Shown here piece by piece: positions 1-7,515 of a DNA stretch of 64,000 nt. A program made the position numbers and the translations under genes. Each line of letters begins with the position of its first letter. The stretch's first letter is position 1. Under the pieces are notes generated by a model. The model was given only the letters and a program-made list of their open reading frames with translations, ran no database searches and was not told the origin of the DNA. Source of the stretch: Rhodocyclaceae bacterium (GTDB lineage: Bacteria > Pseudomonadota > Gammaproteobacteria > Burkholderiales > Rhodocyclaceae); assembly GCA_016704145.1 (NCBI GenBank), contig JADJAS010000007.1, forward strand, positions 1,860,001 to 1,924,000, read 5' to 3'.

Positions 1-2
1 GT

Positions 3-128
3 GCCCGTGTCGCAGACCTGGATATCGACATGCTCTGTCCGCAGCACGGCGCCATCTATCGTGGCGCCGAGGTACGCCGCTTCATCGACTGGTTCGCGCA
101 ACTGGATGTCGGCGCCGTCAAATCTTGA
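3..128 (+). CDS. C-terminal end of a flavodiiron-like / MBL-fold di-iron protein (partial)
   Basis: The window opens inside a gene read in frame 3, ending at TGA 126-128. The 41 visible residues contain an MLCPQHGAIYRG stretch followed by a FIDWFAQLDVG tail. This resembles the end of the metallo-beta-lactamase-like oxygen- or NO-binding di-iron domain of A-type flavoproteins, where the His of PQHG is a late core residue. Such proteins reduce O2 or NO in the cytoplasm, which fits the hemerythrin/NnrS neighbourhood. The catalytic N-terminal part lies outside the window, so the family call rests on a short tail. Confidence 0.55.
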   Translation, partial: ARVADLDIDMLCPQHGAIYRGAEVRRFIDWFAQLDVGAVKS

Positions 129-138
129 CACGTATCAA
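125..138. promoter_or_regulatory. FNR/Dnr-type box upstream of the hemerythrin operon
   Basis: The 14-mer TTGACACGTATCAA has the dyad TTGAC-N4-ATCAA of FNR/Dnr-family operators. Its centre is 131.5. A -10-like GACAAT at 162-167 would place the start of transcription near 174, putting the box at about -41.5/-42.5, the usual class II activator position. The box overlaps the stop codon of the upstream gene. It suggests anaerobic or NO-dependent activation of the hemerythrin - DUF2249 - membrane protein operon by one of the Crp/Fnr proteins encoded nearby. Confidence 0.65.
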
Positions 139-188
139 GGCTCCATTGGAGGCGGTCGCCGGACAATCGCCGCTCGACCAATCGATGG

Positions 189-656
189 GTGTCCAGCGAA
201 ATGACCAGCCTGACCCAGCCCCTGCACGACCACCACAAGCATTGTGACAACTTGTTCGCCGAGGCCGAGGAGGCGGCCCACAAGAAGCGGTGGCCGCAAT
301 GCTTGGAATCCTTTCGGCGTTTCCGGGGCGAGCTAGAGGCGCATTTTTCGACCGAGGAGCAGGTGCTGTTCCCGGCGTTCGAAACCGCTTCCGGCATGGT
401 GGCCGGACCGTCGCAAGTCATGCGCTTCGAACATGCCCAGATGCGGGACCTGCTCGGACAGATAGAGCAGGCGGCGACACAACAGAATCTCGACCAGTTT
501 TCCGGCTCCGCCGAAACCCTGCTGGTGCTCATGCAGCAGCACAACATGAAGGAAGAGAACATCCTCTATCCCATGTGCGAACAGTCGCTTTCGGGCCAGG
601 GACTGTCGCTGGTCGAGCCTTTGAAGGCCAGGGTGGAGGCGGCGTGCCCCGCGTGA
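189..656 (+). CDS. Hemerythrin HHE-domain protein
   Basis: This 155-aa cytoplasmic protein is a single four-helix hemerythrin-like domain. Helix 1 carries LHDHHKHCDNLF, helix 2 AHFSTEEQVLFPAF, helix 3 MRFEHAQMRDLL and helix 4 QQHNMKEENILYPM. These supply the His and Glu ligands expected for a di-iron site (H, HxxxE, H, HxxxE). Family members bind O2 or NO or act in iron and nitrosative-stress repair, like RIC/YtfE. The start is GTG 189; ATG 201 is also possible. It overlaps the next gene by 13 bases and lies 51 bases after an FNR/Dnr box, so it probably belongs to an anaerobic/NO-responsive operon. Confidence 0.85.
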   Translation: MSSEMTSLTQPLHDHHKHCDNLFAEAEEAAHKKRWPQCLESFRRFRGELEAHFSTEEQVLFPAFETASGMVAGPSQVMRFEHAQMRDLLGQIEQAATQQNLDQFSGSAETLLVLMQQHNMKEENILYPMCEQSLSGQGLSLVEPLKARVEAACPA

Positions 657-859
657 TCGACGGTCGCGAACTGCAGCCGCCGGAGCCGCTGGAACTAGCG
701 TTGATGGCGCTCGACACGCTGCCGGATGACGAAGAACTGACCATGCTGCTGTACTGTCAGCCGCATCCGCTTTTCGACATTCTGAGGCGCAATGGTTATC
801 GCTGGACCGAGACGGTCCAGGACGACGGTACCCACGAAATCTGCATCCGTAAAGCCTGA
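644..859 (+). CDS. DUF2249-family small protein
   Basis: This 71-residue protein starts at GTG 644 inside the end of the hemerythrin gene. It contains VIDGRELQPPEPLELALMAL and LYCQPHPLFDILRRNGY, matching the TusA-like DUF2249 fold (a start motif with Asp/Arg, then P..L...L). Its role is not established; family members are commonly found beside hemerythrin and NO-related genes and in denitrifiers. GTG 653 is an alternative start. Translational coupling with the hemerythrin gene is likely from the 13-base overlap. Confidence 0.7.
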   Translation: MPRVIDGRELQPPEPLELALMALDTLPDDEELTMLLYCQPHPLFDILRRNGYRWTETVQDDGTHEICIRKA

Positions 860-882
860 GGGTCGGGGGTCGCTCGTCCGTC

Positions 883-2184
883 ATGCATCCGAATCTGTCC
901 TTCGAGCAGGCGCCGCCGGTTTCGGTGCCGTATCGGTTTTTCCTGACCGCGCCCCTGTTCGGCGTTGCCGCCGGTTTGCTGCTGGTCTGGCTGGGAGAGT
1001 CAGCCGTGGCATCCCGCTGGAGCGGCGGCGCGCTCGCTCTGACACATCTCCTGGCCGTCGGTTTCATGCTTCAGGCCATGACTGGCGCGGTCATGCAATT
1101 CGTGCCCGTCGCCGCCGGCGGCAATGTCTGGCGCCCTGGCCTGGTCGCCAACCTGATTCATCCGGCGCTGGCGATTGGCGCCGGCATGCTCGTCGCCGCC
1201 TTTCTGGTTCACGAAAGCGTGCTGTTCCGCCTGGCCGGGGCGATATTGCTGACGACCGTGGGCTTCCTTGTCGTGGTCGTTGGCGCCGCCTTGCTGAGAA
1301 CACCGGCGCGCGGCGCGACGATACTCTCGATGCGCATCGCCGTTTTCGGACTGGCCGTCACCGCGTTACTGGGCGCCACGCTGGCGGAAGGGCTCGCCGG
1401 CGACGCGTCCTGGCCATTGGTCGAACTGGCCAACGTTCATGCCGGTTGGGGCTTGGGCGGATGGGCCTTGATGCTGCTGGCCGGGGTGTCCTACTACGTG
1501 GTGCCGATGTTTCAGCTGACCCCGGCTTATCCGGCGGTTCTGTCGCGCTGGCTGGCGCCCATCCTGTTGGTGACATTGTTGCTCTGGTCGGTGCAACTTG
1601 GTGGCCAGAGCCCGGCGTGGCAACAGTGGGTCTGGCGGGCGGGTCTGGCGGTCGGCGCCGGTTTCGCGGGGGTCACGCTCTGGTTGCAGCAACGTCGCCG
1701 CCGCCGGGTTTCCGACCCTACCCTACTGTTCTTCCGGGGTGCCATGGTGTGCATGATCGGCCTGTTGCTGTCGGCCGTGGTCATGACACTGGTCCCCTCG
1801 GTGGCCGAACACCCACGGCTACCGTACTGGCTGGGTGTGCTGGCACTGCCGGGCGTTTTCGTGTCGGCGATCAACGGCATGCTCTACAAGATCGTTCCCT
1901 TCCTCAATTGGCTGCATCTGCAACGCCTGATGGGCATTGGCATGCTGCCGCCCAACATGAAGGAAATGATTGCCGAGCGGGCCATGGTGGCGCAGATGCG
2001 TGTTCATTTCGCCGCGGTCATCTTCCTGCTCGCCGGCGCCATCATGCCCGAAATCGCGCGTGTTGCCGGCCTTGTATTTGCGATTTCCTGCGCGATGCTC
2101 GGGCGCAACCTGATTCAGGCGGCGCGGTTCTTCCGCAACTTCAGAGATCGTATTCGCGCAGCCGCGCCAAATCCGGCACCATGA
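883..2184 (+). CDS. Polytopic membrane protein resembling heme-copper oxidase subunit I
   Basis: This 433-aa protein has about twelve hydrophobic segments and no signal peptide. It contains conserved-looking membrane histidines: THLLAVGFMLQAMTG near residue 55, NLIHPALAIG near 95, and NVHAGWGLGGWALMLL near 190 followed by SYYVVPMFQLTP. The pattern recalls small single-subunit NorB/CcoN-like proteins found next to hemerythrin and NnrS genes in denitrifying betaproteobacteria. I cannot confirm a full set of heme and copper ligands, so enzymatic NO or O2 reduction is uncertain. It is the third gene of the operon behind the FNR box. Its 3' end overlaps the convergent Dnr-like gene by 44 bases. 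Confidence 0.55.
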   Translation: MHPNLSFEQAPPVSVPYRFFLTAPLFGVAAGLLLVWLGESAVASRWSGGALALTHLLAVGFMLQAMTGAVMQFVPVAAGGNVWRPGLVANLIHPALAIGAGMLVAAFLVHESVLFRLAGAILLTTVGFLVVVVGAALLRTPARGATILSMRIAVFGLAVTALLGATLAEGLAGDASWPLVELANVHAGWGLGGWALMLLAGVSYYVVPMFQLTPAYPAVLSRWLAPILLVTLLLWSVQLGGQSPAWQQWVWRAGLAVGAGFAGVTLWLQQRRRRRVSDPTLLFFRGAMVCMIGLLLSAVVMTLVPSVAEHPRLPYWLGVLALPGVFVSAINGMLYKIVPFLNWLHLQRLMGIGMLPPNMKEMIAERAMVAQMRVHFAAVIFLLAGAIMPEIARVAGLVFAISCAMLGRNLIQAARFFRNFRDRIRAAAPNPAP

Positions 2185-2851
2185 TCTGCCGGCCATGAAC
2201 CTCGATGAGACCACCTTCGGCGAGATCATGGAAGATGCGCGACAGTGTTTCCGGCGTCAGATTGAGCCGGGAAGCGATCACCTGCTTGGAGGTGGGCAAC
2301 ATGAACTCGAGTTGCTCGTTGCACTCGTCCTCGTGCGGACAATGTTGCAACAGGTAGCCAATTACCCGCTGGGCACTCGAGCGCAGCGAATACGATTCGA
2401 CATCGCCGATCAGCGAATGCAGTCTCATGGCCAATCCGGCGAGCATGGCGCGGGCGAAGGTGACATCGGTCTCCAGCAACCGGAGCACGGCCTCCTTCGA
2501 GATGTGCAGCAACAAGGTGTCGGAGAGTGCCTCGGCGAACACCGGGTAGGGCTTGTCCATGAACACCACCGCTTCGCCGAAGCTCTGGCGGGGGCCGATG
2601 ATCTCCACGACTTTCTCGTTGCCCTGCGACGACGGGAAGGCCAGTTTGACCTGGCCGAAGACGATGATGAAAAAGCCCTTGGGCATGTCGCCCTTCTGGA
2701 ACAGCATCTCGCCCTTGGTCAGCCGCTTTTCCCGCGCCGCCGCCGTGATCGGCGCCAGCTGACCCGGCGTCAGCGCGGAAAACAGCGGCATCCGGCCGAG
2801 CAGCGAGGGGATGTCGAGTTCGTGCTTGTGCGAGGTTCCGTTGTTGCCCAT
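2141..2851 (-). CDS. Crp/Fnr-family regulator, Dnr-like
   Basis: The 236-aa protein has an N-terminal cyclic-nucleotide-binding-type beta-roll (about residues 20-140, with KGEMLFQKGDMPKGFFIIVFG and SFGEAVVFMD) and a C-terminal winged helix (about 150-225). The recognition helix region is TSKQVIASRLNLTPETLSRIF. It lacks the cysteine cluster of FNR, as in Dnr/Nnr regulators that sense NO through heme. I chose ATG 2851 because the upstream extension is not family-like. It is divergent from nnrS with only 49 bases between starts, where I see no clear FNR-type dyad. It plausibly controls the NO-related genes here and nirS. Confidence 0.8.
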   Translation of the reverse strand: MGNNGTSHKHELDIPSLLGRMPLFSALTPGQLAPITAAAREKRLTKGEMLFQKGDMPKGFFIIVFGQVKLAFPSSQGNEKVVEIIGPRQSFGEAVVFMDKPYPVFAEALSDTLLLHISKEAVLRLLETDVTFARAMLAGLAMRLHSLIGDVESYSLRSSAQRVIGYLLQHCPHEDECNEQLEFMLPTSKQVIASRLNLTPETLSRIFHDLAEGGLIEVHGRQIMVPDLARLREYDL

Positions 2852-2900
2852 GGTGGCGGAACATATCACGGTTTTGTCCGGTTGTCGGAGCACTGAACCC

Positions 2901-4100
2901 ATGCCCATGACCTGGCCAATCCTGTGCGCGGCGCCTCATCGGGGCATGTTCGCCGCCGGCATGACGCAGGGTCTGTTGATCATGGCGCTGTGGTTGGTCG
3001 ACTTGCTGCCGCGCTACGGCGGCGTCTCACCGGGACTGACTTTCGCGCCACCGCTGCCGCCGGCGTGGTTTCACGTGGGTTGGCTGGCCTACGGCATGTT
3101 TGCATTTTTCATATTCGGTTTCATTCTCACCGCCGGGCCGCGGTGGCAGCGACAGCCTGATACGCAACCCCGCGTGTTCCGGCCGGCCCTGATGCTGATG
3201 GCCGGCGGCTGGTTGATCGCCGACCTGGGCTTGCGGCTGCCGGCGCTGCTGCCGCTGGGGCTGCTGGTCGCGGCCGGCGGCTGGTCGGTGGCGGCGTTGT
3301 TTCTCTGGGGATTGTTCCGGCGAAGCCCGGGCGATCGCATGCACATGGGTTGCATGGCCACCGCGCAAACCGCCGGGCTGCTCGGCCTGCTGGCCTTCGC
3401 CGCGCTGACGGCCGGTGGTCCGGCGGAACTTGGTCCGCTCGTCATCACCTTCGGCTTGTGGTTTTACCTGCTGCCCGTGTTCCTGATCGTTCTTCATCGC
3501 ATGCTGCCGTTTTTTTCGCAAGGCGTGATACCTAGTTTCCGGCCGCCGCGCTCCGACTGGGCGCTCTACCTGATGCTGGGCGGCAGCATGTTGCATGGCT
3601 TGCTCGCCTGGCTGGATTTGTCCGCCTGGACCTGGCTAGTGGATCTGCCGGCGGCTTGTGCGGCATTCAGGCTGACTTGGCTGTGGCGCTTGCGGGAAAG
3701 CTTCGCCGCCCGCATTCTCGCGGTGCTGCACGTCGCATTTGCCTGGGCGGGTGCCGGTTTTGCCCTGCTCGGGCTGCACAGCCTGATGTTGCTCGGCGGT
3801 CTGCCAGGGCTGACTTTGGCGCCTGTCCACGCCATGACGGTCGGCTTCGCGTCGTCCGCGCTGATCGGCATGGCGTCGCGTGTCACGCTGGGCCATGCCG
3901 GCAAGCCGATCGTTGGCGACGCCGTCATGTGGGCATGTTTCTGGGCCATGCAGGCCGCCGCCGTGCTCCGGTTGGCGGCGGAGTGGCGGCCCGCGCTCAA
4001 CCCGATCGCCGCGCTGGTCTGGTGGCTGGCCTTCGCCGTCTGGGCCTGGCGCTATGCGCCGGCCTACTTGCGCGCGCGGGAAGACGGCTTGCCCGGGTAG
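2901..4100 (+). CDS. nnrS: NnrS family protein
   Basis: NnrS is a heme- and copper-containing polytopic membrane protein that protects against NO stress and is usually under NO-responsive control. This 399-aa protein has the family's N-terminal APHRGMFAAGM motif and about twelve membrane spans. An HMGCMATAQTAG stretch lies mid-protein and the signature VHAMTVGFASSALIGMASRV-TLGHAGKPI follows near residue 310. Start ATG 2901 was preferred over upstream in-frame codons because the protein then begins just before the conserved APHR motif; ATG 2907 is equally possible. sirB follows after 12 bases, so the two are probably co-transcribed. Confidence 0.88.
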   Translation: MPMTWPILCAAPHRGMFAAGMTQGLLIMALWLVDLLPRYGGVSPGLTFAPPLPPAWFHVGWLAYGMFAFFIFGFILTAGPRWQRQPDTQPRVFRPALMLMAGGWLIADLGLRLPALLPLGLLVAAGGWSVAALFLWGLFRRSPGDRMHMGCMATAQTAGLLGLLAFAALTAGGPAELGPLVITFGLWFYLLPVFLIVLHRMLPFFSQGVIPSFRPPRSDWALYLMLGGSMLHGLLAWLDLSAWTWLVDLPAACAAFRLTWLWRLRESFAARILAVLHVAFAWAGAGFALLGLHSLMLLGGLPGLTLAPVHAMTVGFASSALIGMASRVTLGHAGKPIVGDAVMWACFWAMQAAAVLRLAAEWRPALNPIAALVWWLAFAVWAWRYAPAYLRAREDGLPG

Positions 4101-4112
4101 CGACGTTCATCG

Positions 4113-4508
4113 ATGTACCTGGCCGTCAAGTCCCTGCACGTCGCTTGCGTGATCGTCAGCATCACCGGTTTTTTCATGCGCGGTTGGCTGACCTTCGCCG
4201 ATTCGCCGGCGATGGGCCGCCGCTGGTTGAAGTGGGCGCCGCACGTGAACGATACCGTGCTGCTCGCGGCCGCCATCAGCCTGGCGGTCATGAGCGAACA
4301 GTATCCGCTTGCCCAGTCCTGGCTGACCGCTAAGATCGTCGGCCTGCTCGTCTACATCCTGCTGGGCATGCTTGCGCTGAAACCCGGGCGGTCGCGCGGC
4401 GCGCGCATCGCGGCCTGGCTGGCCGCGCTGGTGGTGTTCGCCTATGTTGTCGCCGTGGCCCTGACCCGCGATCCGGCCGGTTTTCTGGCGTGGTTCGGAT
4501 GGTGTTGA
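4113..4508 (+). CDS. SirB-family membrane protein
   Basis: This is a 131-aa integral membrane protein with four predicted spans. It carries the SirB2 hallmarks: KSLHVACVIVSITGFFMRGW at the N-terminus and WAPHVNDTVLLAAAISLAV near residue 42. Despite its name, inherited from a Salmonella invasion locus, the molecular role of SirB2 is unclear. In denitrifiers it often accompanies nnrS, as here where it starts 12 bases after nnrS stops. It converges on fnr, whose stop lies 27 bases away; no obvious terminator hairpin separates them. Confidence 0.8.
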   Translation: MYLAVKSLHVACVIVSITGFFMRGWLTFADSPAMGRRWLKWAPHVNDTVLLAAAISLAVMSEQYPLAQSWLTAKIVGLLVYILLGMLALKPGRSRGARIAAWLAALVVFAYVVAVALTRDPAGFLAWFGWC

Positions 4509-4535
4509 AGGCGTCGAATCAGCCGTCGGCCCGGT

Positions 4536-5303
4536 TCAGGCGGACGAGTGCGCCAGCAATTGCTTGAGCGGGGCGATGTCGAGAATGCGGATGTGCTTCT
4601 GCTGGACGCTGATGAAACCCTCTTCCTGAAAGCGGGAAAAAGCGCGGCTGACCGTTTCCAGCTTCAACCCGAGGTAGGAGCCGATCTCTTCGCGCGTCAT
4701 GCGCAGATGGAACTCTTGGGGCGAATAACCCCGGGTGGTGAAACGCTGCGAGAGATTAAGCAGGAACGCCGCCAGACGCTCCTCGGCGCGCATGGTGCCC
4801 AGCAGCATCATGACGCCATGGTCGCGCACGATCTCCCGGCTCATCACCTTGTGAAAGTGATGCTGCAGCGCCTCGATTTCACGCGACAGGCCCTCCAGCT
4901 GCAGGAAGGGGATGACACAGACCTCGCTATCCTCGAGCGCCACCGCGTTGCAGGTGTGGGCTTCGGCGCTGATGCCATCCATGCCGAGGATCTCGCCAGC
5001 CATCTGGAACCCGGTGACCTGATCGCGACCGTCCTCGAGCAAAACGTCGGTCTTGAAGAAGCCGGTCTTGATGGCATAGATCGCCTCGAAGGGATCGCCG
5101 GCGCGATAAAGGTGCTGACCCCGTTTCAGGCGCCGCCGCGAGGCGACCATGCGGTCGAGCCGGGCAATTTCCTTCTCGGTGAGACCGAAAGGCAGGCATA
5201 ACTCACGCAGGTTGCACTGCGAGCACGCGGCCTTGAGCGAGGTGATGTTGAGCGGTATGACATTCAGATTGACGTCGTGGCCCGAGGTGCTTTTGATCTG
5301 CAT
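4536..5303 (-). CDS. fnr: FNR-type oxygen-sensing transcription regulator
   Basis: FNR binds a [4Fe-4S] cluster that is destroyed by O2, so it acts as a dimeric activator or repressor only without oxygen. Cys27, Cys30 and Cys36 (CSQCNLRELC) plus Cys129 (ALEDSEVC) match the four ligands of E. coli FNR with constant spacing. LCLPFGLTEKE follows the cluster as in the family. The C-terminal recognition helix has LGLKLETVSRAFSRF, with the E..SR signature for TTGAT sites. ATG 5303 has a good ribosome site (GGGCGAGG). That start codon sits inside the FNR box at 5293-5306, which suggests negative autoregulation. Confidence 0.93.
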   Translation of the reverse strand: MQIKSTSGHDVNLNVIPLNITSLKAACSQCNLRELCLPFGLTEKEIARLDRMVASRRRLKRGQHLYRAGDPFEAIYAIKTGFFKTDVLLEDGRDQVTGFQMAGEILGMDGISAEAHTCNAVALEDSEVCVIPFLQLEGLSREIEALQHHFHKVMSREIVRDHGVMMLLGTMRAEERLAAFLLNLSQRFTTRGYSPQEFHLRMTREEIGSYLGLKLETVSRAFSRFQEEGFISVQQKHIRILDIAPLKQLLAHSSA

Positions 5304-5306
5304 CAA
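5293..5306. promoter_or_regulatory. Perfect FNR box between fnr and hemN
   Basis: The 14-mer TTGATCTGCATCAA is an exact TTGAT-N4-ATCAA palindrome. Its centre at 5299.5 is 41.5 bases upstream of a predicted hemN start of transcription near 5341. A -10-like CATCTT at 5329-5334 lies at the expected place. In the other direction it covers the fnr start codon and its Shine-Dalgarno edge. One site can therefore activate hemN and shut down fnr. The arrangement is seen directly; the regulatory reading is inference. Confidence 0.8.
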
Positions 5307-5378
5307 AACCTCGCCCTCGTCGTTCCGGCATCTTTGACCTCCGCCGCTCGTGCGCATCGGCAGCCACCCCTATTCCTG

Positions 5379-6773
5379 ATGTTGAGCAACTTTCAAGAAC
5401 TGATTTTCGATCCGCAACTCATCCGTCGTTTCGACGTCAGCGGTCCTAGATACACTTCCTACCCGACCGCCGATCGCTTCGTCGAAGCTTTCGATGCCGA
5501 AGCCTACCGATCCTGGCTGGGGCGCCGCACCATCGGCGGAATCAGCCGTGCGCTGTCATTATACGTCCATATCCCGTTCTGCAATACCATCTGCTACTAC
5601 TGCGGCTGCAACAAGATCATCACCAAGGATCATGGTCGTTCCGCCAAGTACATCAAGTACTTGGGCCGCGAGTTGGACATGCAGGCGGCGGCGCTCGACG
5701 GCAGTCACGAGGTCGTGCAGTTGCATTGGGGCGGTGGCACGCCGACCTTCCTGTCGCACGACGAAATGCGTCGCCTGATGGAGTTGACGCACAAGCATTT
5801 CAAGCTGTTGCCCAACGGCGAGTATTCGATCGAAGTGGATCCGCGCAAGGTTGATCGCGACACTGTCAAACTGCTGGCGGAACTTGGCTTCAATCGCATG
5901 AGCGTTGGCGTGCAGGACTTCGAACACGCCGTGCAGGTGGCCGTCAATCGCGTGCAGTCGCTCGACGAGACTCGGGTGGTCATCAAGTCGGCGCGCGAGT
6001 TCGGCTTCAAGTCGGTGTCGGTTGATCTCATCTACGGCCTGCCCAAGCAGAACGTCATCACCTTCGGCCACACGCTCGACGAAGTCGTCAAGCTGTCGCC
6101 CGATCGCTTGTCCGTCTATAACTATGCGCACCTGCCCGGGCATTTCAAGCCACAGCGGCGCATCAACGAGAGCGAACTGCCGTCGCCGGACGCCAAGTTG
6201 CAGATATTGCAGATGGCCATTCGTCGCCTGACCGATGCCGGTTATGTATTCATCGGCATGGACCATTTCGCCAAACCGGAGGACGAACTGGCGGTGGCGC
6301 AGCGGCAAGGGCGACTGCACCGCAACTTCCAGGGCTACTCGACCCACGCCGATGCCGACCTGCTGGCCTTCGGTGTGTCGGCGATCAGCAAGGTCGGCCC
6401 GACCTACTGCCAGAACTATCGCACGCTCGACGAGTACTACGACAGTCTCGACCGCGGCGTGCTGCCGGTCATGCGGGGTCTGGAACTGACCGCCGACGAC
6501 TTGTTGCGCCGTTCGATCATCCAGGCGCTGATGTGCCATTTCGAGCTTTCGCTCGAGTCCATCGAGATCGCGCACCTGATCGACTTCAAGTCCTATTTCG
6601 CCGCCGAACTGGCCGATCTGCGCGCCATGGAAGAGGCGGAACTGCTGCAGGTCAGCGACCGCTGGATCTCCGTGCTGCCGAAGGGGCGCATGCTGGTGCG
6701 GGCCATCGCCATGGTGTTCGACCGCTACCTGCGCGCCGACCGCGAGCGGGCGCGCTACTCCAAAGTGATCTGA
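5379..6773 (+). CDS. hemN: Oxygen-independent coproporphyrinogen III oxidase
   Basis: HemN is a radical SAM enzyme that converts coproporphyrinogen III to protoporphyrinogen IX without oxygen in heme synthesis. The 464-aa protein has full length for the family. It begins with FDVSGPRYTSYPTADRF and carries the 4Fe-4S motif Cys68-x3-Cys72-x2-Cys75 plus Cys77, followed by the GGGTPTFL SAM-binding segment. The ATG at 5379 is the only start consistent with the family N-terminus; a 38-base leader separates it from the FNR-dependent start inferred above. Heme supply fits the nearby need for cytochrome cd1 and other hemoproteins. Confidence 0.95.
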   Translation: MLSNFQELIFDPQLIRRFDVSGPRYTSYPTADRFVEAFDAEAYRSWLGRRTIGGISRALSLYVHIPFCNTICYYCGCNKIITKDHGRSAKYIKYLGRELDMQAAALDGSHEVVQLHWGGGTPTFLSHDEMRRLMELTHKHFKLLPNGEYSIEVDPRKVDRDTVKLLAELGFNRMSVGVQDFEHAVQVAVNRVQSLDETRVVIKSAREFGFKSVSVDLIYGLPKQNVITFGHTLDEVVKLSPDRLSVYNYAHLPGHFKPQRRINESELPSPDAKLQILQMAIRRLTDAGYVFIGMDHFAKPEDELAVAQRQGRLHRNFQGYSTHADADLLAFGVSAISKVGPTYCQNYRTLDEYYDSLDRGVLPVMRGLELTADDLLRRSIIQALMCHFELSLESIEIAHLIDFKSYFAAELADLRAMEEAELLQVSDRWISVLPKGRMLVRAIAMVFDRYLRADRERARYSKVI

Positions 6774-6776
6774 GCA

Positions 6777-7451
6777 TTGCCCGAACCGGGTTACGCCGCG
6801 TTGTTCCTCGTCGGCCTGCTCGGCGGCGGCCATTGTGTCGGCATGTGCGGTGGCATCGTCGGCGCGCTGGCGGCGCAAGGCGCCACCACGCCGTGGCGCC
6901 TGCATCTTGCCTACAACGCCGGCCGGATTTTCAGCTACTGTCTGGCCGGCGCCCTCGCCGGCGCCGTCGGCGGTCTGGGTACCTCGTTCGGGGCCTTGGC
7001 CGGCGCGCAGTGGCTCCTCTACGTCCTGGCCAATCTGATGCTGGTCGCCTTGGGCATTTATCTCATGGGTTTCACCGCCAGCCTGTCGGCCGTCGAGCGC
7101 CTCGGCCAAGCGCTCTGGCGTCGGCTGGCGCCGCTTGGCAAGCGGTTTTTGCCGGCGCGAACGGTCGGCCAGGCCTTGCCGCTCGGCATGGTCTGGGGCT
7201 GGCTGCCCTGCGGCCTCGTCTATAGCGCGCTTGCCACTGCCTTGGCATCGGGGTCGGCCGGGCGCGGCGCCCTGTCGATGCTGACTTTCGGTTTGGGAAC
7301 GCTGCCGAATTTGCTCCTTGCCGGCGTGCTGCTGTCGCGCTTCAAGCGCTTTGCGCAGGCGCGCGCGGTGCGCTGGACCGCCGGTGCGCTAGTGGTGGCG
7401 TTCGGCATGCTCGGTCTTTTTCGGGCCGCGAGTGCCGCTGGGACGGTCTGA
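6777..7451 (+). CDS. Sulfite exporter TauE/SafE (UreH-like) family membrane protein
   Basis: This 224-aa protein has six likely membrane spans. It has the family's double signature: GGGHCVGMCGGIVGAL near the N-terminus and GMVWGWLPCGLVYSAL in the middle. These Cys- and Met-rich intramembrane motifs (HCxGMCGG, PCG) suit metal handling. Homologues commonly sit with cbb3-oxidase copper ATPases, and here a CopA-type ATPase follows after 64 bases. It starts with TTG 6777, three bases after the hemN stop, so it probably shares the hemN transcript. A role in copper delivery for respiratory enzymes is likely but not proven. Confidence 0.75.
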   Translation: MPEPGYAALFLVGLLGGGHCVGMCGGIVGALAAQGATTPWRLHLAYNAGRIFSYCLAGALAGAVGGLGTSFGALAGAQWLLYVLANLMLVALGIYLMGFTASLSAVERLGQALWRRLAPLGKRFLPARTVGQALPLGMVWGWLPCGLVYSALATALASGSAGRGALSMLTFGLGTLPNLLLAGVLLSRFKRFAQARAVRWTAGALVVAFGMLGLFRAASAAGTV

Positions 7452-7515
7452 TGGGGAAGGACGGTGGGCGCGTAGAATATTTCGCTCCCGTGGCCCGTTG
7501 AATGGAGCGTAACCC

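Noticed and set aside
2852..2900. FNR/Dnr box between the Dnr-like gene and nnrS
   Set aside because: The 49-base gap has no TTGA(C/T)-N4-(A/G)TCAA dyad; isolated TTGTC pieces are too weak.
5559..7109. 516-codon frame on the minus strand opposite hemN
   Set aside because: It is a high-GC shadow of hemN; its sequence is rich in Arg, Gln and His with no family motif, and hemN is certain.
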